Assembly (NCBI RefSeq): GCF_002944405.1 | Contig: NZ_CP024310.1 | Span: 992,001 to 1,056,000 of the forward strand | Direction of reading: 5' to 3' | From: Sinorhizobium fredii | GTDB lineage: Bacteria; Pseudomonadota; Alphaproteobacteria; Rhizobiales; Rhizobiaceae | DNA length: 64,000 bases | Shown here: one piece after another, positions 28,701-35,526 of the stretch | How the letters are laid out: every line of letters starts with the position of its first letter | Numbering within the stretch: position 1 is the first letter of the stretch | The notes under the pieces: generated by a model | The model's database searches: none | Told to the model about the DNA's origin: nothing | The model's input: only the letters and a program-made list of their open reading frames with translations | Position numbers and translations under genes: made by a program

Positions 28701-30835
28701 GCATCGACGCCGGCGAACGTTCCGGAAACGACGCAGAGCTTGGGCGCGTTGATCGCCGCGATCTCCACATCCTCGCGTAGGTGCATCGTCACGGTCTCGA
28801 CGTCCGCACGCACGGAGACCATCGCGCCCTGCGGCTGCGCCTGCATGAGGCGGCCGCGGGCGGCCACCAGACGGAGGCCATCCTCGAAGGAGATGACATC
28901 GGCGAGCGTCGCGGCAACGAACTCGCCGACGCTATGGCCGATCATCGCGCTCGGCTTGAGCCCCCTGCTCATCCACAACCGCGCCAGCGCGTACTCGACC
29001 AGATACAGGCAGGGTTGGGCAATCCGCGTCTCGCGCTGCTCGTCCGCCATCGCCTGCGAGACTGCGCCGGCGTGACAGATAAAATCGCGAAGGTCGGTCT
29101 TGAGGGACGCACGCAGGATTTCAGTGCCGCGATCGATCCAGCGCGTGAATTCCGGCTCGCAATTGTAAAGCACGGCACCCATTCCGACATATTGCGAGCC
29201 CTGGCCCGGAAACATGAAGACGACGGGCGGGCGATCGGAGGCGACTGCGCTCGCTACGCGTTCGGACCCTAGGCGCTCTACCGCGTCGCTGACGCTGTTG
29301 GCAACGATCGCGGAGCGATGCGCGAAGGCCCGTCGGCCGGTCTGGAGCGTATGGGCGACGGCCGCCAATGTACCATCGGGCATCTTTGCAAGATGGTCTC
29401 GCAGGTTGAGGCGCATCGCCGCCAGCGCCGCTTCATTGCGCGCCGACAGGGGGAGAATGAATGGGCCGCGGGGGGGATCGCCCGCCGCCTCCCCGCGGAC
29501 CGGTGCCTCCTCGACGACGACATGGACATTGGTCCCGCCGACCCCGAAGGAGCTCACGCCCGCCCGTCTCGGACCCTCCCCCTCTGGCCAGTCGGTCATT
29601 TCCGTGGGGATGTAGAACTGGCTCCCGTCGAGGTCGATGCGCGGATTGGGGCGCGTGAAGTTGGGTAAACCGGGGATCTTTGCGTGCTGGAGTGCCAACG
29701 CCGCCTTGATGAGGCTCGTGACGCCGGCCGCCGCATCAAGATGGCCGACCGTACCCTTCACCGACCCGAGTGCGCATGATCCCCGCCGCTCGTTCGTTTC
29801 GGCAAAGGCGGCGCGCAAGCCTCCGAATTCGATTGGATCGCCGAGTGGCGTCGCCGTGCCGTGGCATTCGACATAGCCGATGGTCGCAGGATCGACGTCG
29901 GCGCCCGCCAGCGCTGCAGCAATGGCCCCGGCCTGGCCAGCGACGCTCGGCGCTGTGAACCCGACCTTCTCCGACCCGTCGTTGTTGACGCCATAGCCGC
30001 GGATCACCGCGAAGATGTGGTCGCCGTCACGAAGCGCATCCTCCACCCGCTTCAGGAGGACGACGGCCGCGCCGCTGGCAAAGACCGTTCCGGCGGCTCG
30101 TTCGTCGAAGGGTCGGCAAACCCCATCGGGCGAAACCATGCCGCCCTCCTGGTAGAAATAACCGCGCCGCTGCGGCACGGTGATCGACACGCCACCGGCG
30201 AGCGCCATGTCGCAACTATAGGTCAGCAGGTTCTGGCAGGCCTGCGATACCGCCAGCAGCGACGTCGAGCAGGCCGACTGAATGGTGATGGCGGGTCCGC
30301 GCAGATCAAACTTGTAGGCAATCCGGGTCGCCAGTGCATCCGTCAAGGAGCCGACGATCTGCTGGAAGCAACCGATCTGGTAGTTGGACGTGAACTCCTC
30401 CGCCTTCGCCCGCTCTCCAAGTACGTTGTTGATGAGATAGGTCGGCATTGAAGCGCCGGCGAAAACGCCGACAAGTCCGGGATATTTCTGTGGGTCGTAG
30501 CCGGCGCGTTCCAGCGCTTCCCAGCAGATCTCCAGAAAGACCCGATGCTGCGGGTCGGTGACTGCGGCCTCCCGCGGAAACATGCCGAAAAACTCGGCGT
30601 CGAACAGTTCGATGTCGGGCAGGTGCGGCCGGGCGGGCACGTAGTTGGCGCTGCCGCGCTCCTCGTCGGTGAAAGCGTCTTCGAGCTCATCCGGTTTCAG
30701 CTTGGAAAAGGCATCCCGCCCTTCGCAGATCATCTGCCACAGGGCTTCCACCGAAGGAGCTCCGGGAAAGCGGCCTGACATGCCGATGATGGCGATGCCG
30801 GAAAGATTGCTGTCTGCTTCGCCAATCGCCGTCAT
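22796..30835 (-). CDS. Hybrid PKS-NRPS: KS-AT-ACP-aminotransferase-C-A-T
   Basis: 2679 residues. The KS (about 10-440) has QSACSTSL (Cys189), ECHGTA and VKGTVGHLD. The AT (about 545-850) has GHSVGEF (Ser635) and HAFH, predicting malonyl-CoA. The ACP has LGFDSL (Ser975). An Ala/Pro-rich linker (about 1015-1130) leads to a class III PLP aminotransferase (about 1150-1590, Lys1429 in YGKVVGGG). A C domain has intact HHIVCDGWS (His1748/1749). The A domain's eight-residue pocket plus flanks reads DILQLGMIWK, close to the known glycine code. The final carrier has GADSL (Ser2609). The KS-AT-ACP-AMT-C order recalls iturin/mycosubtilin synthetases, where AMT turns a beta-keto thioester into a beta-amino one. 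No KR, DH or ER was seen. It overlaps both neighbours by ATGA. Confidence 0.92.
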   Translation of the reverse strand: MTAIGEADSNLSGIAIIGMSGRFPGAPSVEALWQMICEGRDAFSKLKPDELEDAFTDEERGSANYVPARPHLPDIELFDAEFFGMFPREAAVTDPQHRVFLEICWEALERAGYDPQKYPGLVGVFAGASMPTYLINNVLGERAKAEEFTSNYQIGCFQQIVGSLTDALATRIAYKFDLRGPAITIQSACSTSLLAVSQACQNLLTYSCDMALAGGVSITVPQRRGYFYQEGGMVSPDGVCRPFDERAAGTVFASGAAVVLLKRVEDALRDGDHIFAVIRGYGVNNDGSEKVGFTAPSVAGQAGAIAAALAGADVDPATIGYVECHGTATPLGDPIEFGGLRAAFAETNERRGSCALGSVKGTVGHLDAAAGVTSLIKAALALQHAKIPGLPNFTRPNPRIDLDGSQFYIPTEMTDWPEGEGPRRAGVSSFGVGGTNVHVVVEEAPVRGEAAGDPPRGPFILPLSARNEAALAAMRLNLRDHLAKMPDGTLAAVAHTLQTGRRAFAHRSAIVANSVSDAVERLGSERVASAVASDRPPVVFMFPGQGSQYVGMGAVLYNCEPEFTRWIDRGTEILRASLKTDLRDFICHAGAVSQAMADEQRETRIAQPCLYLVEYALARLWMSRGLKPSAMIGHSVGEFVAATLADVISFEDGLRLVAARGRLMQAQPQGAMVSVRADVETVTMHLREDVEIAAINAPKLCVVSGTFAGVDATCAALEASGIAFSRLHTSHAFHSAMMDGVTDALREETARVTYGTANLPYVSCVSGSWQTVEQGMSPDYWARHCRAAVRFSQGLETLSREQKPVLLEVGPGRTLSVFAAQTLSRDATHAIVQSLPEHDRAHAASETLAEAHGKLWTAGCDLDWPEKPGPQPSKLLLPTYPFQRQRHWIDAPQSVRRAGDHASAAPALTAERPASIASAPSIEGSPTMEVVKPIPVASRAPKLEASLLNVLADMSGEALGAGDSTATFLELGFDSLFIGQFAQRIEKDYKIKLSFRELLSNIPTVRDLARHLDQQLPPEPANSAEAVAAEPASAARVAVPPAPSAPAPTAAFSAPTASAPPASASGLEGILQSQLLMVQSILSQQLQVLQAGTAERALSAAAPVATTVQPMPMPVTAEAARAVGDGDVGAQRIKLYSPGAKNAASEMTPEKHAFVAELITAYEARNPKSKSFTDRNRRWLADPRTAAGFRQDWKEIVFPVVSDRSKGSRIWDIDGNEYIDLVNGMGQTAFGHAPDFVTEAIKSQVDAGFAIGPQTPLAGEVAELVAAMTGHERVTFCNTGSEAVMAAMRVARTVTGRDRIVVFGNDYHGQFDEVLVKGRNRGGTPVALPVAAGIPAASVTNMTVLRYGDAESLDWIRANAGEIAAVIIEPVQSRHPELRPQAFVRSLREIATASEFALVFDEVVTGFRVDPGGMQAIWGIKGDMATYGKVVGGGMPIGLLVGDSRFMDALDGGHWSYGDDSVPMTAPTFCAGTFVRHPVVLAAARAVLQHIKGDGAALYGRVAERTEALVAEVNADLARRGIPNVVQSYKSWFVTDFGRDDPLGTLLYAKMRMLGIHIQDGYPCFLTTAHSEADFQAIAAAFRESLDAFQAVGILGTPPAEFASPPQTSTPRAARPSAAPLTEAQKEIWLAAQAGDGASCAFNESFTMTIDGQLDEEKLRQALKTVIARHDALQIRFGRAGDHFEFIPDFDLDIGHVDLVGDADREALFARFLEDDAHTPFDLAEGPLARACILHMEPQSHRLVFTAHHIVCDGWSVNVLVEELAKAYSTLVDGATPDLPAALSFATYATDLAPKAEMSNATERFWLDQFAEVPDLPDLPLDHPRPERRNFAGGTVHGQIEADDYKALKKAGAKAGATLFSTLLAALQMVISRLSGQDDIVVAVPSAGQSLLDGQTLVGHCVNLLPLRQQVDASMRFDAHLKATQQLVINAFEHQDYTYGTLVRKLGIKRDMHRLPLTEIQFNLERVPENLDFGGLETRIASNGKAFSNFDMFFNLTEGPQGVRIDVDYNAEVFDRGTVERWIGHLVTLAGALAEDITRPIGQLPLMRASEKNWLVHTLNDSAADYDRDAFVFSLFAEKVKAQPDAAAVEHDGQVLTYAELDRRSDQLATYIQEVVPDPGLRIAVLVERSLDMVVALIAIMKSGHAYVPLDPAHPENRLAQTLEIARVAAVICDSEKSAGLAGSQLQAIRLDRDADAIAAVRSAPKLPTDTTSAAYVIFTSGSTGAPKGVEVSHRALVNFLVSMAKEPGLTDRDTIVAVTTISFDIAGLELYLPLITGGRVVLAGRQAVRDGFALVRLVEQCNATVLQATPTLWQMLVEAGLKRPGLKMLCGGEPLPKALAETLLATGGELWNMYGPTETTIWSSVGKIDAADGPITIGHPIANTQLHILDRTGSIAAIGVTGELHIGGEGLANGYFDRPDLTEKAFVEIDIGTGTPQRFYRTGDVGRRLVDGSLQLLGRRDQQIKLRGFRIELGDIEAVMARAPGIRQCAVVAAHNGRGEKHLVCYLVVEEGGSRPSNAQLSAHAEANLPAHMVPTFWAFEETLPQTANGKLDRKALEQRGLPQRAATVIRVPPRTPMEERLCTIWREVLNSDDIGVEDNLYALGADSLVIFRIAARMLDSGLELEAKHLMMHPSVAELAAFAEARNETDGTLPHPSVPSLRDFRNGARRRIEQVTRA

Positions 30836-32778
30836 GGAGCACTCCTGCGGAATTGAGACATGGTCTTGCGCTGCAGCGCGGCTCGCTCCGCCGCCGACAT
30901 TGCCCGTGCACCGGCAATGGCTCTGCCATCGAGAAAGCCCGCCAGTTCCCTGATCGTCGGATGCTCGAAGAGCGCCACGACGTCGACCGGCCGGCCGAGA
31001 TTGCTTTCGAGTGCTGCATGGATGCGCATCAGTTGAAGCGACGTCCCTCCGAGGTCGAAGAAATTCCGATCGAGTTCCACCGCCTGGATACCGAGGACAG
31101 CCTGCCAGAGGCCGAGCAGGACCGCCTCGGTCTGGCTCGTGATCGGTGCCGTTGCCGTTGGCGCCGCATTGACAGGCAGGGGCAGCTTGGATCGGTCCAC
31201 TTTCCCCGATTGATGCAGCGGAAGCTGGCGGAGCACAGTGACGACGCTCGGGATCATGTAGGCCGGCAAGGCGTTGCGCAGCCGCTCCATAACACCCCGT
31301 ATCAACTCGGCGTCATCTGCGGTGGCGCTGGCCTGTGGGCAGATATAGCCGAGGATTCGCTTGTTCTGCGGACCGAGCGTCTGGCAGATGACGACGCCGT
31401 CTGAGAGGCGCGGGTCGCGCCGGAGCGCGGCCTCGATCTCGTCGAGCTCGATGCGCTTGCCGTTGAGCTTGATCTGTCGATCAACTCTGCCCTTGAACCG
31501 GGCCGACCCGTTTTCATCCAGGACGGCCAGGTCGCCGGTCAGATAACCTCGAAGGGGCGCCTCCGGCGTTTCGATCGTGACAAACCGCTCCGCCGTCAGT
31601 TCGGGCCGCTTGAAATAGCCGATGGCCACGCCGTCACCCGTCAGCACCAGTTCGCCCTCGACGCCGGCCGGAACCGGACGACGCTCTTCGTCAACGATCA
31701 GAATGCCGGTATGCTCCACCGCCTGACCGATCGGCACGTCGCTACCGTCGAAGCCTGCCGGTATGTCGTAGGCGGTGGCGAGAACGGTGATCTCGGTCGG
31801 CCCGTAAGCGTTGGTTACCCGGCAATCGGGAAAAGTCTTCTGAAAGCGCCGCACATGTTCGACAGAGGCGACTTCGCCGCCGAAAAACATGTGGCGCAAC
31901 GACGGCAGGGCCGAACCGGGGTAGTCGGCGAGCAGGTTGAAGAGCCCCGTTGTCAGCAGCGCGACCGTGACGCCATTGCCGCCCACGACATCGCGCAGGC
32001 GGGCGACCGAAAAATTGCCGTCCGGCAAGATCGCCAGCTTGCAACCGTTTGTCAGGGCGCACCAGACCTCGAAGGTGGAGGCGTCGAATGCGATCGTCGC
32101 GGCGTGCAGCATGACGTCGTTGCTTGTGAGCTTGAGGTAGTTCTGGTCCAGCGACAGCCGCGCAATGCCGCGATGGGCGATGGCAACGCCTTTCGGTCGG
32201 CCGGTAGAGCCAGAAGTGAACATCACATAGGCCAGATCGCCGCCACCGACTGCGATGTCAGGCCGGATCTCGTCTGCGCCGCCAGTGAGTTTCTGGAGCA
32301 GCGCGAACAGATCGACGTTCGATCCCTTTGCGTTCGGGACCGAACGGATCGTCCGCGCCGTCTCGGGGTCGACGAAGACGACCTTCGGCTCGCATTCGCC
32401 GATGACATAGTCGAGGTGCTCAATGGGAAAAGTCGTGTCCAGCGGCAGGTAAGCGGCCCCGGCCTTCAGGATCGCCAGCATGGCCACAATTGCTTCCGGC
32501 GACCGCGGCACGAACAAGCAGACGATGTCGCCTTTCTGGACCCCTTCCCTGATGAGATAGGCCGCTAGGCGGTCCGAAACTCGTTCAAGCTCGTCATAGG
32601 TGATCGTGCGCCCCTCACAAACTAGTGCTACCGACTTCGGACTGGCTGCAGCGTGCTGTGCAACGATCGAGGGAATGGAGCGATCCCGGTCATAATGTAT
32701 GATGACATCCGAGCGCGGCTCCGCCGATCGGGCGACGCCGGATTTCTCCTCCGTCGCGGAAACACGGAAGTCCATCAT
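30832..32778 (-). CDS. NRPS loading module: adenylation plus carrier (A-T)
   Basis: A 648-residue protein that activates and tethers the starter. Adenylation motifs: FTSGSTGRPKGV (A3), FDASTFEVW (A4), NAYGPTE (A5), TGDLA (A7), GRVDRQIKLNGKRIE (A8) and SGKVDRSKL (A10, catalytic Lys intact). The carrier serine is Ser580 in LGGTSLQLM. There is no condensation domain, so it starts the chain. The pocket residues I align read DAFLFGAVLK. The aspartate at the first position indicates an alpha-amino acid, and the rest suggest a hydrophobic side chain without a secure assignment. The frame is open to 32856, but ATG 32778 follows AGGAGA with good spacing. It is the first gene of the four-gene operon. 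Confidence 0.9.
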   Translation of the reverse strand: MMDFRVSATEEKSGVARSAEPRSDVIIHYDRDRSIPSIVAQHAAASPKSVALVCEGRTITYDELERVSDRLAAYLIREGVQKGDIVCLFVPRSPEAIVAMLAILKAGAAYLPLDTTFPIEHLDYVIGECEPKVVFVDPETARTIRSVPNAKGSNVDLFALLQKLTGGADEIRPDIAVGGGDLAYVMFTSGSTGRPKGVAIAHRGIARLSLDQNYLKLTSNDVMLHAATIAFDASTFEVWCALTNGCKLAILPDGNFSVARLRDVVGGNGVTVALLTTGLFNLLADYPGSALPSLRHMFFGGEVASVEHVRRFQKTFPDCRVTNAYGPTEITVLATAYDIPAGFDGSDVPIGQAVEHTGILIVDEERRPVPAGVEGELVLTGDGVAIGYFKRPELTAERFVTIETPEAPLRGYLTGDLAVLDENGSARFKGRVDRQIKLNGKRIELDEIEAALRRDPRLSDGVVICQTLGPQNKRILGYICPQASATADDAELIRGVMERLRNALPAYMIPSVVTVLRQLPLHQSGKVDRSKLPLPVNAAPTATAPITSQTEAVLLGLWQAVLGIQAVELDRNFFDLGGTSLQLMRIHAALESNLGRPVDVVALFEHPTIRELAGFLDGRAIAGARAMSAAERAALQRKTMSQFRRSAP

Positions 32779-33082
32779 TGCCGATCTCCTGTCCCTTTCC
32801 CGTCCCCACAGAGCGCCGAATGCGGTCGTCCGACGCGACTGGCAACGGCGACACAACTTTCAAGCCGTGCCGCCGGTCGTCAGAATTTCATGGTGAGGAA
32901 AAATAAACAGTTGATCATTGGGATAGCTTCAGCTTTGCCCGCTGCCAAAAGGGTTAGACTGCTTAGTCCTTCGGCGGAAGCTCTCACGGGACGGCCGCGG
33001 TCGCACCTAGAAACGAGGTCGAACAAGCTCCGAGCGCGTGAAATGCGCACGCGCTCCGTGGAGGTGAAATTATCTCGAGATA
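32779..33082. promoter_or_regulatory. Promoter region of the synthetase operon
   Basis: No gene is seen in these 304 bp between the GH16 gene and the synthetase operon, both minus-strand. It should contain the operon promoter. A locally AT-rich stretch at about 32885-32935 (around AAAAATAAAC and TTGATCATTG) is the best candidate. The GH16-proximal end holds the hairpin listed separately. Confidence 0.45.
33032..33056 (-). terminator. Hairpin downstream of GH16 gene
   Basis: GAGCGCGTG (33032-33040) pairs perfectly with CACGCGCTC (33048-33056) across a 7-base loop, 27 bp past the GH16 stop. It lacks a T-run, so it is a weak terminator or an mRNA 3'-end stabiliser separating GH16 from the synthetase operon. 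Confidence 0.45.
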
Positions 33083-33940
33083 TCAACGGAAACGGTAGGC
33101 GCGGACGTAGTCCACATACATGTGGGAAGGGTCGGGTGCATCGTCTGCGGTCGACTCGACGAGGGCGAGGTTGAGCAAGATGAACATCGGCTGGCGATGC
33201 TCGGGACGCGTGCTTGCCTTCCAGACCAGGCGACGGTCGAAGTACATTCGGATGAACTCGGCGTCGACCTTGACGCCATAAGTATGGAATTCTCCCGGAT
33301 CGCCGGCAGCAAAAGCATCGATGCGCTTGAACTGGGAATCGTGACGCCCATCGCGATGCCACACATGCACGACGGAGGAGTAGCCGTCCGGCTTGTCCCC
33401 GTAGAACTCCAGCACGTCGATCTCGGCCGTCGCCTTGGACCGGTCCTTGCCGATCAGCCAGAAAGCTGGCCAGACTCCGGCGCCGGTCGGCAGCCGCGCC
33501 CGCATCTCGAAATATCCGTATTGCTGAGCAAAGCCTTTGCCCTTGGGGTCGACCGAGGCAAGCAGGCCGGAAGTCCATTTGCCCTCGTCGTCGCGCCTGG
33601 CCTCGATGCGCAGGATGCCGTCCTCGGTGGTGAACGGATATCCGGCTTCAGGATTGGCAAAGCGCGCACCGCCGAAATCGCCCGACCAGGGCGTATGCGC
33701 GATCCAGCGCGTGTCGGGCCCCCAGGCGGATACGCTGAGGGTGTCGAAACTCTCGTCGAAAGACGTCTCCATCCTGGCGAGTGAGAGCTCGTCGCCGGTA
33801 TCGCTGCCAGCAACGCCTTCTGCCGGCACCGGGCCGGGGAAGGTCGATGCCAGCGCGCATGCCAGAAGCCCCGAAGCGAGCCTCCTGATCAGGAACCGGC
33901 GGTTCAATCCAAACCCGAGATCGCGAGGGTGCGAGAACAT
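33083..33940 (-). CDS. GH16 family secreted glycanase (ExoK/laminarinase-like)
   Basis: A 285-residue glycoside hydrolase family 16 enzyme. The catalytic ExDxxE motif is present as AEIDVLEFYG near residue 180, preceded by GYFEMRARLPTGAGVWPAFW, the substrate-cleft strand typical of the family. The N-terminus carries a signal-like segment with paired arginines (NRRFLIRRLASGLLACALA), so export by Sec or Tat is expected. In rhizobial EPS loci such enzymes cut nascent polysaccharide to low-mass forms, and its position between the synthetase operon and the polymerase gene fits that role. No clear ribosome-binding site marks ATG 33940. An internal start before the signal region is possible. Confidence 0.87.
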   Translation of the reverse strand: MFSHPRDLGFGLNRRFLIRRLASGLLACALASTFPGPVPAEGVAGSDTGDELSLARMETSFDESFDTLSVSAWGPDTRWIAHTPWSGDFGGARFANPEAGYPFTTEDGILRIEARRDDEGKWTSGLLASVDPKGKGFAQQYGYFEMRARLPTGAGVWPAFWLIGKDRSKATAEIDVLEFYGDKPDGYSSVVHVWHRDGRHDSQFKRIDAFAAGDPGEFHTYGVKVDAEFIRMYFDRRLVWKASTRPEHRQPMFILLNLALVESTADDAPDPSHMYVDYVRAYRFR

Positions 33941-34008
33941 CGGAACAAACTAGCGCAAGCCCGTCGCGGCCATCCACTACCAAATCGGGTCGAGCGGCTA
34001 TACGAAAG

Positions 34009-34038
34009 GCGTAACCGCGGGCGTAAATACGCGCGTAA
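34009..34038 (+). repeat. Three GCGTAA direct repeats with exact 12-bp period
   Basis: GCGTAA occurs at 34009-34014, 34021-34026 and 34033-34038, between the divergent GH16 and Wzy-like genes and 40 bp before the latter's start. The octamer CTATACGA lies at 33998-34005. Regular spacing suggests an operator for a repeated-contact regulator. Confidence 0.5.
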
Positions 34039-34077
34039 CAGCCTTTGCTACGATCCTGGCACAACCGGATCTTGGCA

Positions 34078-35526
34078 ATGAACTTTGAACTGATCGGCGT
34101 CATCACGGTGATTGTAGGACTGGGCGTCTTGTTCGCACCGGTCCATTGGGCCTTTACGTTCATGGTCATATCGACGGCACTCGGTTCCGCGGCTGCGTTC
34201 AACCTGCCTGCCCTTGGCGGCGCGTCCGTGCTTGTGCCCAACGTCTTTCTGCTCTTCTTTTGCGCCAGGATCTTCATGGCCTATGGCGAAGGGCCGGTGC
34301 TTGCGGCCTACGCCCCACCAAAGGCGGGGTTCTGGCTCTTGGTGCTGACGATGTTCGGGCTGATGACCGCGATCCTCCTGCCGCGCCTGTTCCAGGGTAC
34401 GATCGATGTACTGACCGTCGAGCGTTCGGTCGGCGCGCGCAGCATCGTCGCCCACGTGCCCCTTCGCTTTTCGTCCAGCAACATAACGCAAGCAATCTAC
34501 GCGCTCGGCGGTGCTGTCTGTTTTGGCCTTTGCTACGCGTATATCCGCCGGACCGCTGCGTCCGCGCATCTGATCAACGTTCTCTTGATCGTTGCCGCCG
34601 TCAATCTCGGCTTTGCCGTCGCCGACGTCCTGACCTATTTCACCGGCACGGAGCAACTCCTGGAGTTCGTCCGGACGGCCAACTACGCGCTGTTGACGGC
34701 CTCCGAGAAGGGTGGCTTCAAGCGGATTTCCGGCGCCTTTCCCGAGGCGTCGGCCTTCGCCGACTACACACTGGTTCTCTTCGCGGCCATTGCCAGCCTC
34801 TGGCTCGACCGTATCCGCTCGCGCGTGACCGGACCGATGGCGGCGGCGTTGCTTGTCGCATTGGTGCTGTCCACGTCCGCGACGGCCCTCGTGGGCCTCG
34901 CCGTCGTCGTCCCGTTTCTCTGGTCGCGCTCGGTCGCATCCGCGCTCGGTTCCCGGCGAGCGGGGCGCACCGGCTTCCTCCTCGCCGTGGCCGCCTTGAT
35001 GCCCCTCGCCCTTATGATGACCATAACCCTCTTCCCGGCCACCGCCGAGTCCATCAATCAGTTCCTCGACGAGATCCTGCTGTCCAAGGCAGACAGTCAG
35101 TCTGGCCGGGAGCGCATGGCCTGGAACGCCGCCGCCTACCAGACATTTCTGGACACTTCCGGGCTCGGCGCCGGGCTTGGAAGCGCTCGCGCATCGAGCT
35201 ATCTGCTCGTGCTCCTCTCGAACGTCGGGGTCCCGGGGACGGCGGCATTCTGCCTCTTTGTCGCCGCCACTCTCCGGTCCAGAATGCCGAAGGCGCCGAG
35301 CGGCGACGGGGAAACGGCGTCGGTGGTGCGTGCGGCAAAGGCCGGGTTGGTCGCAGGGCTGACGACATCGCTCATTTCAGGCACGGTTTACGATCTCGGC
35401 CTGACATTCTACATCCTTGCCGGCAGCATCTCGGCCCTCACCTATCCTCGCGTCACGATGACGCAGCCCGCTCGGGCGCACCTAGCCGGCGCGTCGGGAC
35501 GGCGACATTCGGGAAGCCTGTCATGA
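34078..35526 (+). CDS. Wzy-like O-antigen/exopolysaccharide polymerase
   Basis: A 482-residue polytopic membrane protein with about 10-12 hydrophobic helices and a large loop near residues 325-375, the layout of O-antigen ligase/polymerase (Wzy/ExoQ-like) proteins. The loop contains SQSGRERMAWNAA and GLGAGLGSARASSYLLVLLS, resembling the conserved G-x-G/polar loop of the family. It probably joins repeat units on the periplasmic side. ATG 34078 is used instead of the TTG-type start 33 bp upstream, because the first helix then begins immediately. Its last codon overlaps the pyruvyl transferase start (ATGA), so the two are coupled. Confidence 0.8.
   Translation: MNFELIGVITVIVGLGVLFAPVHWAFTFMVISTALGSAAAFNLPALGGASVLVPNVFLLFFCARIFMAYGEGPVLAAYAPPKAGFWLLVLTMFGLMTAILLPRLFQGTIDVLTVERSVGARSIVAHVPLRFSSSNITQAIYALGGAVCFGLCYAYIRRTAASAHLINVLLIVAAVNLGFAVADVLTYFTGTEQLLEFVRTANYALLTASEKGGFKRISGAFPEASAFADYTLVLFAAIASLWLDRIRSRVTGPMAAALLVALVLSTSATALVGLAVVVPFLWSRSVASALGSRRAGRTGFLLAVAALMPLALMMTITLFPATAESINQFLDEILLSKADSQSGRERMAWNAAAYQTFLDTSGLGAGLGSARASSYLLVLLSNVGVPGTAAFCLFVAATLRSRMPKAPSGDGETASVVRAAKAGLVAGLTTSLISGTVYDLGLTFYILAGSISALTYPRVTMTQPARAHLAGASGRRHSGSLS

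Noticed and set aside
34146..35522. N-terminal extension of the pyruvyl transferase frame
   Set aside because: It runs in another frame inside the polymerase gene; the enzyme begins at ATG 35523 with the usual family sequence.
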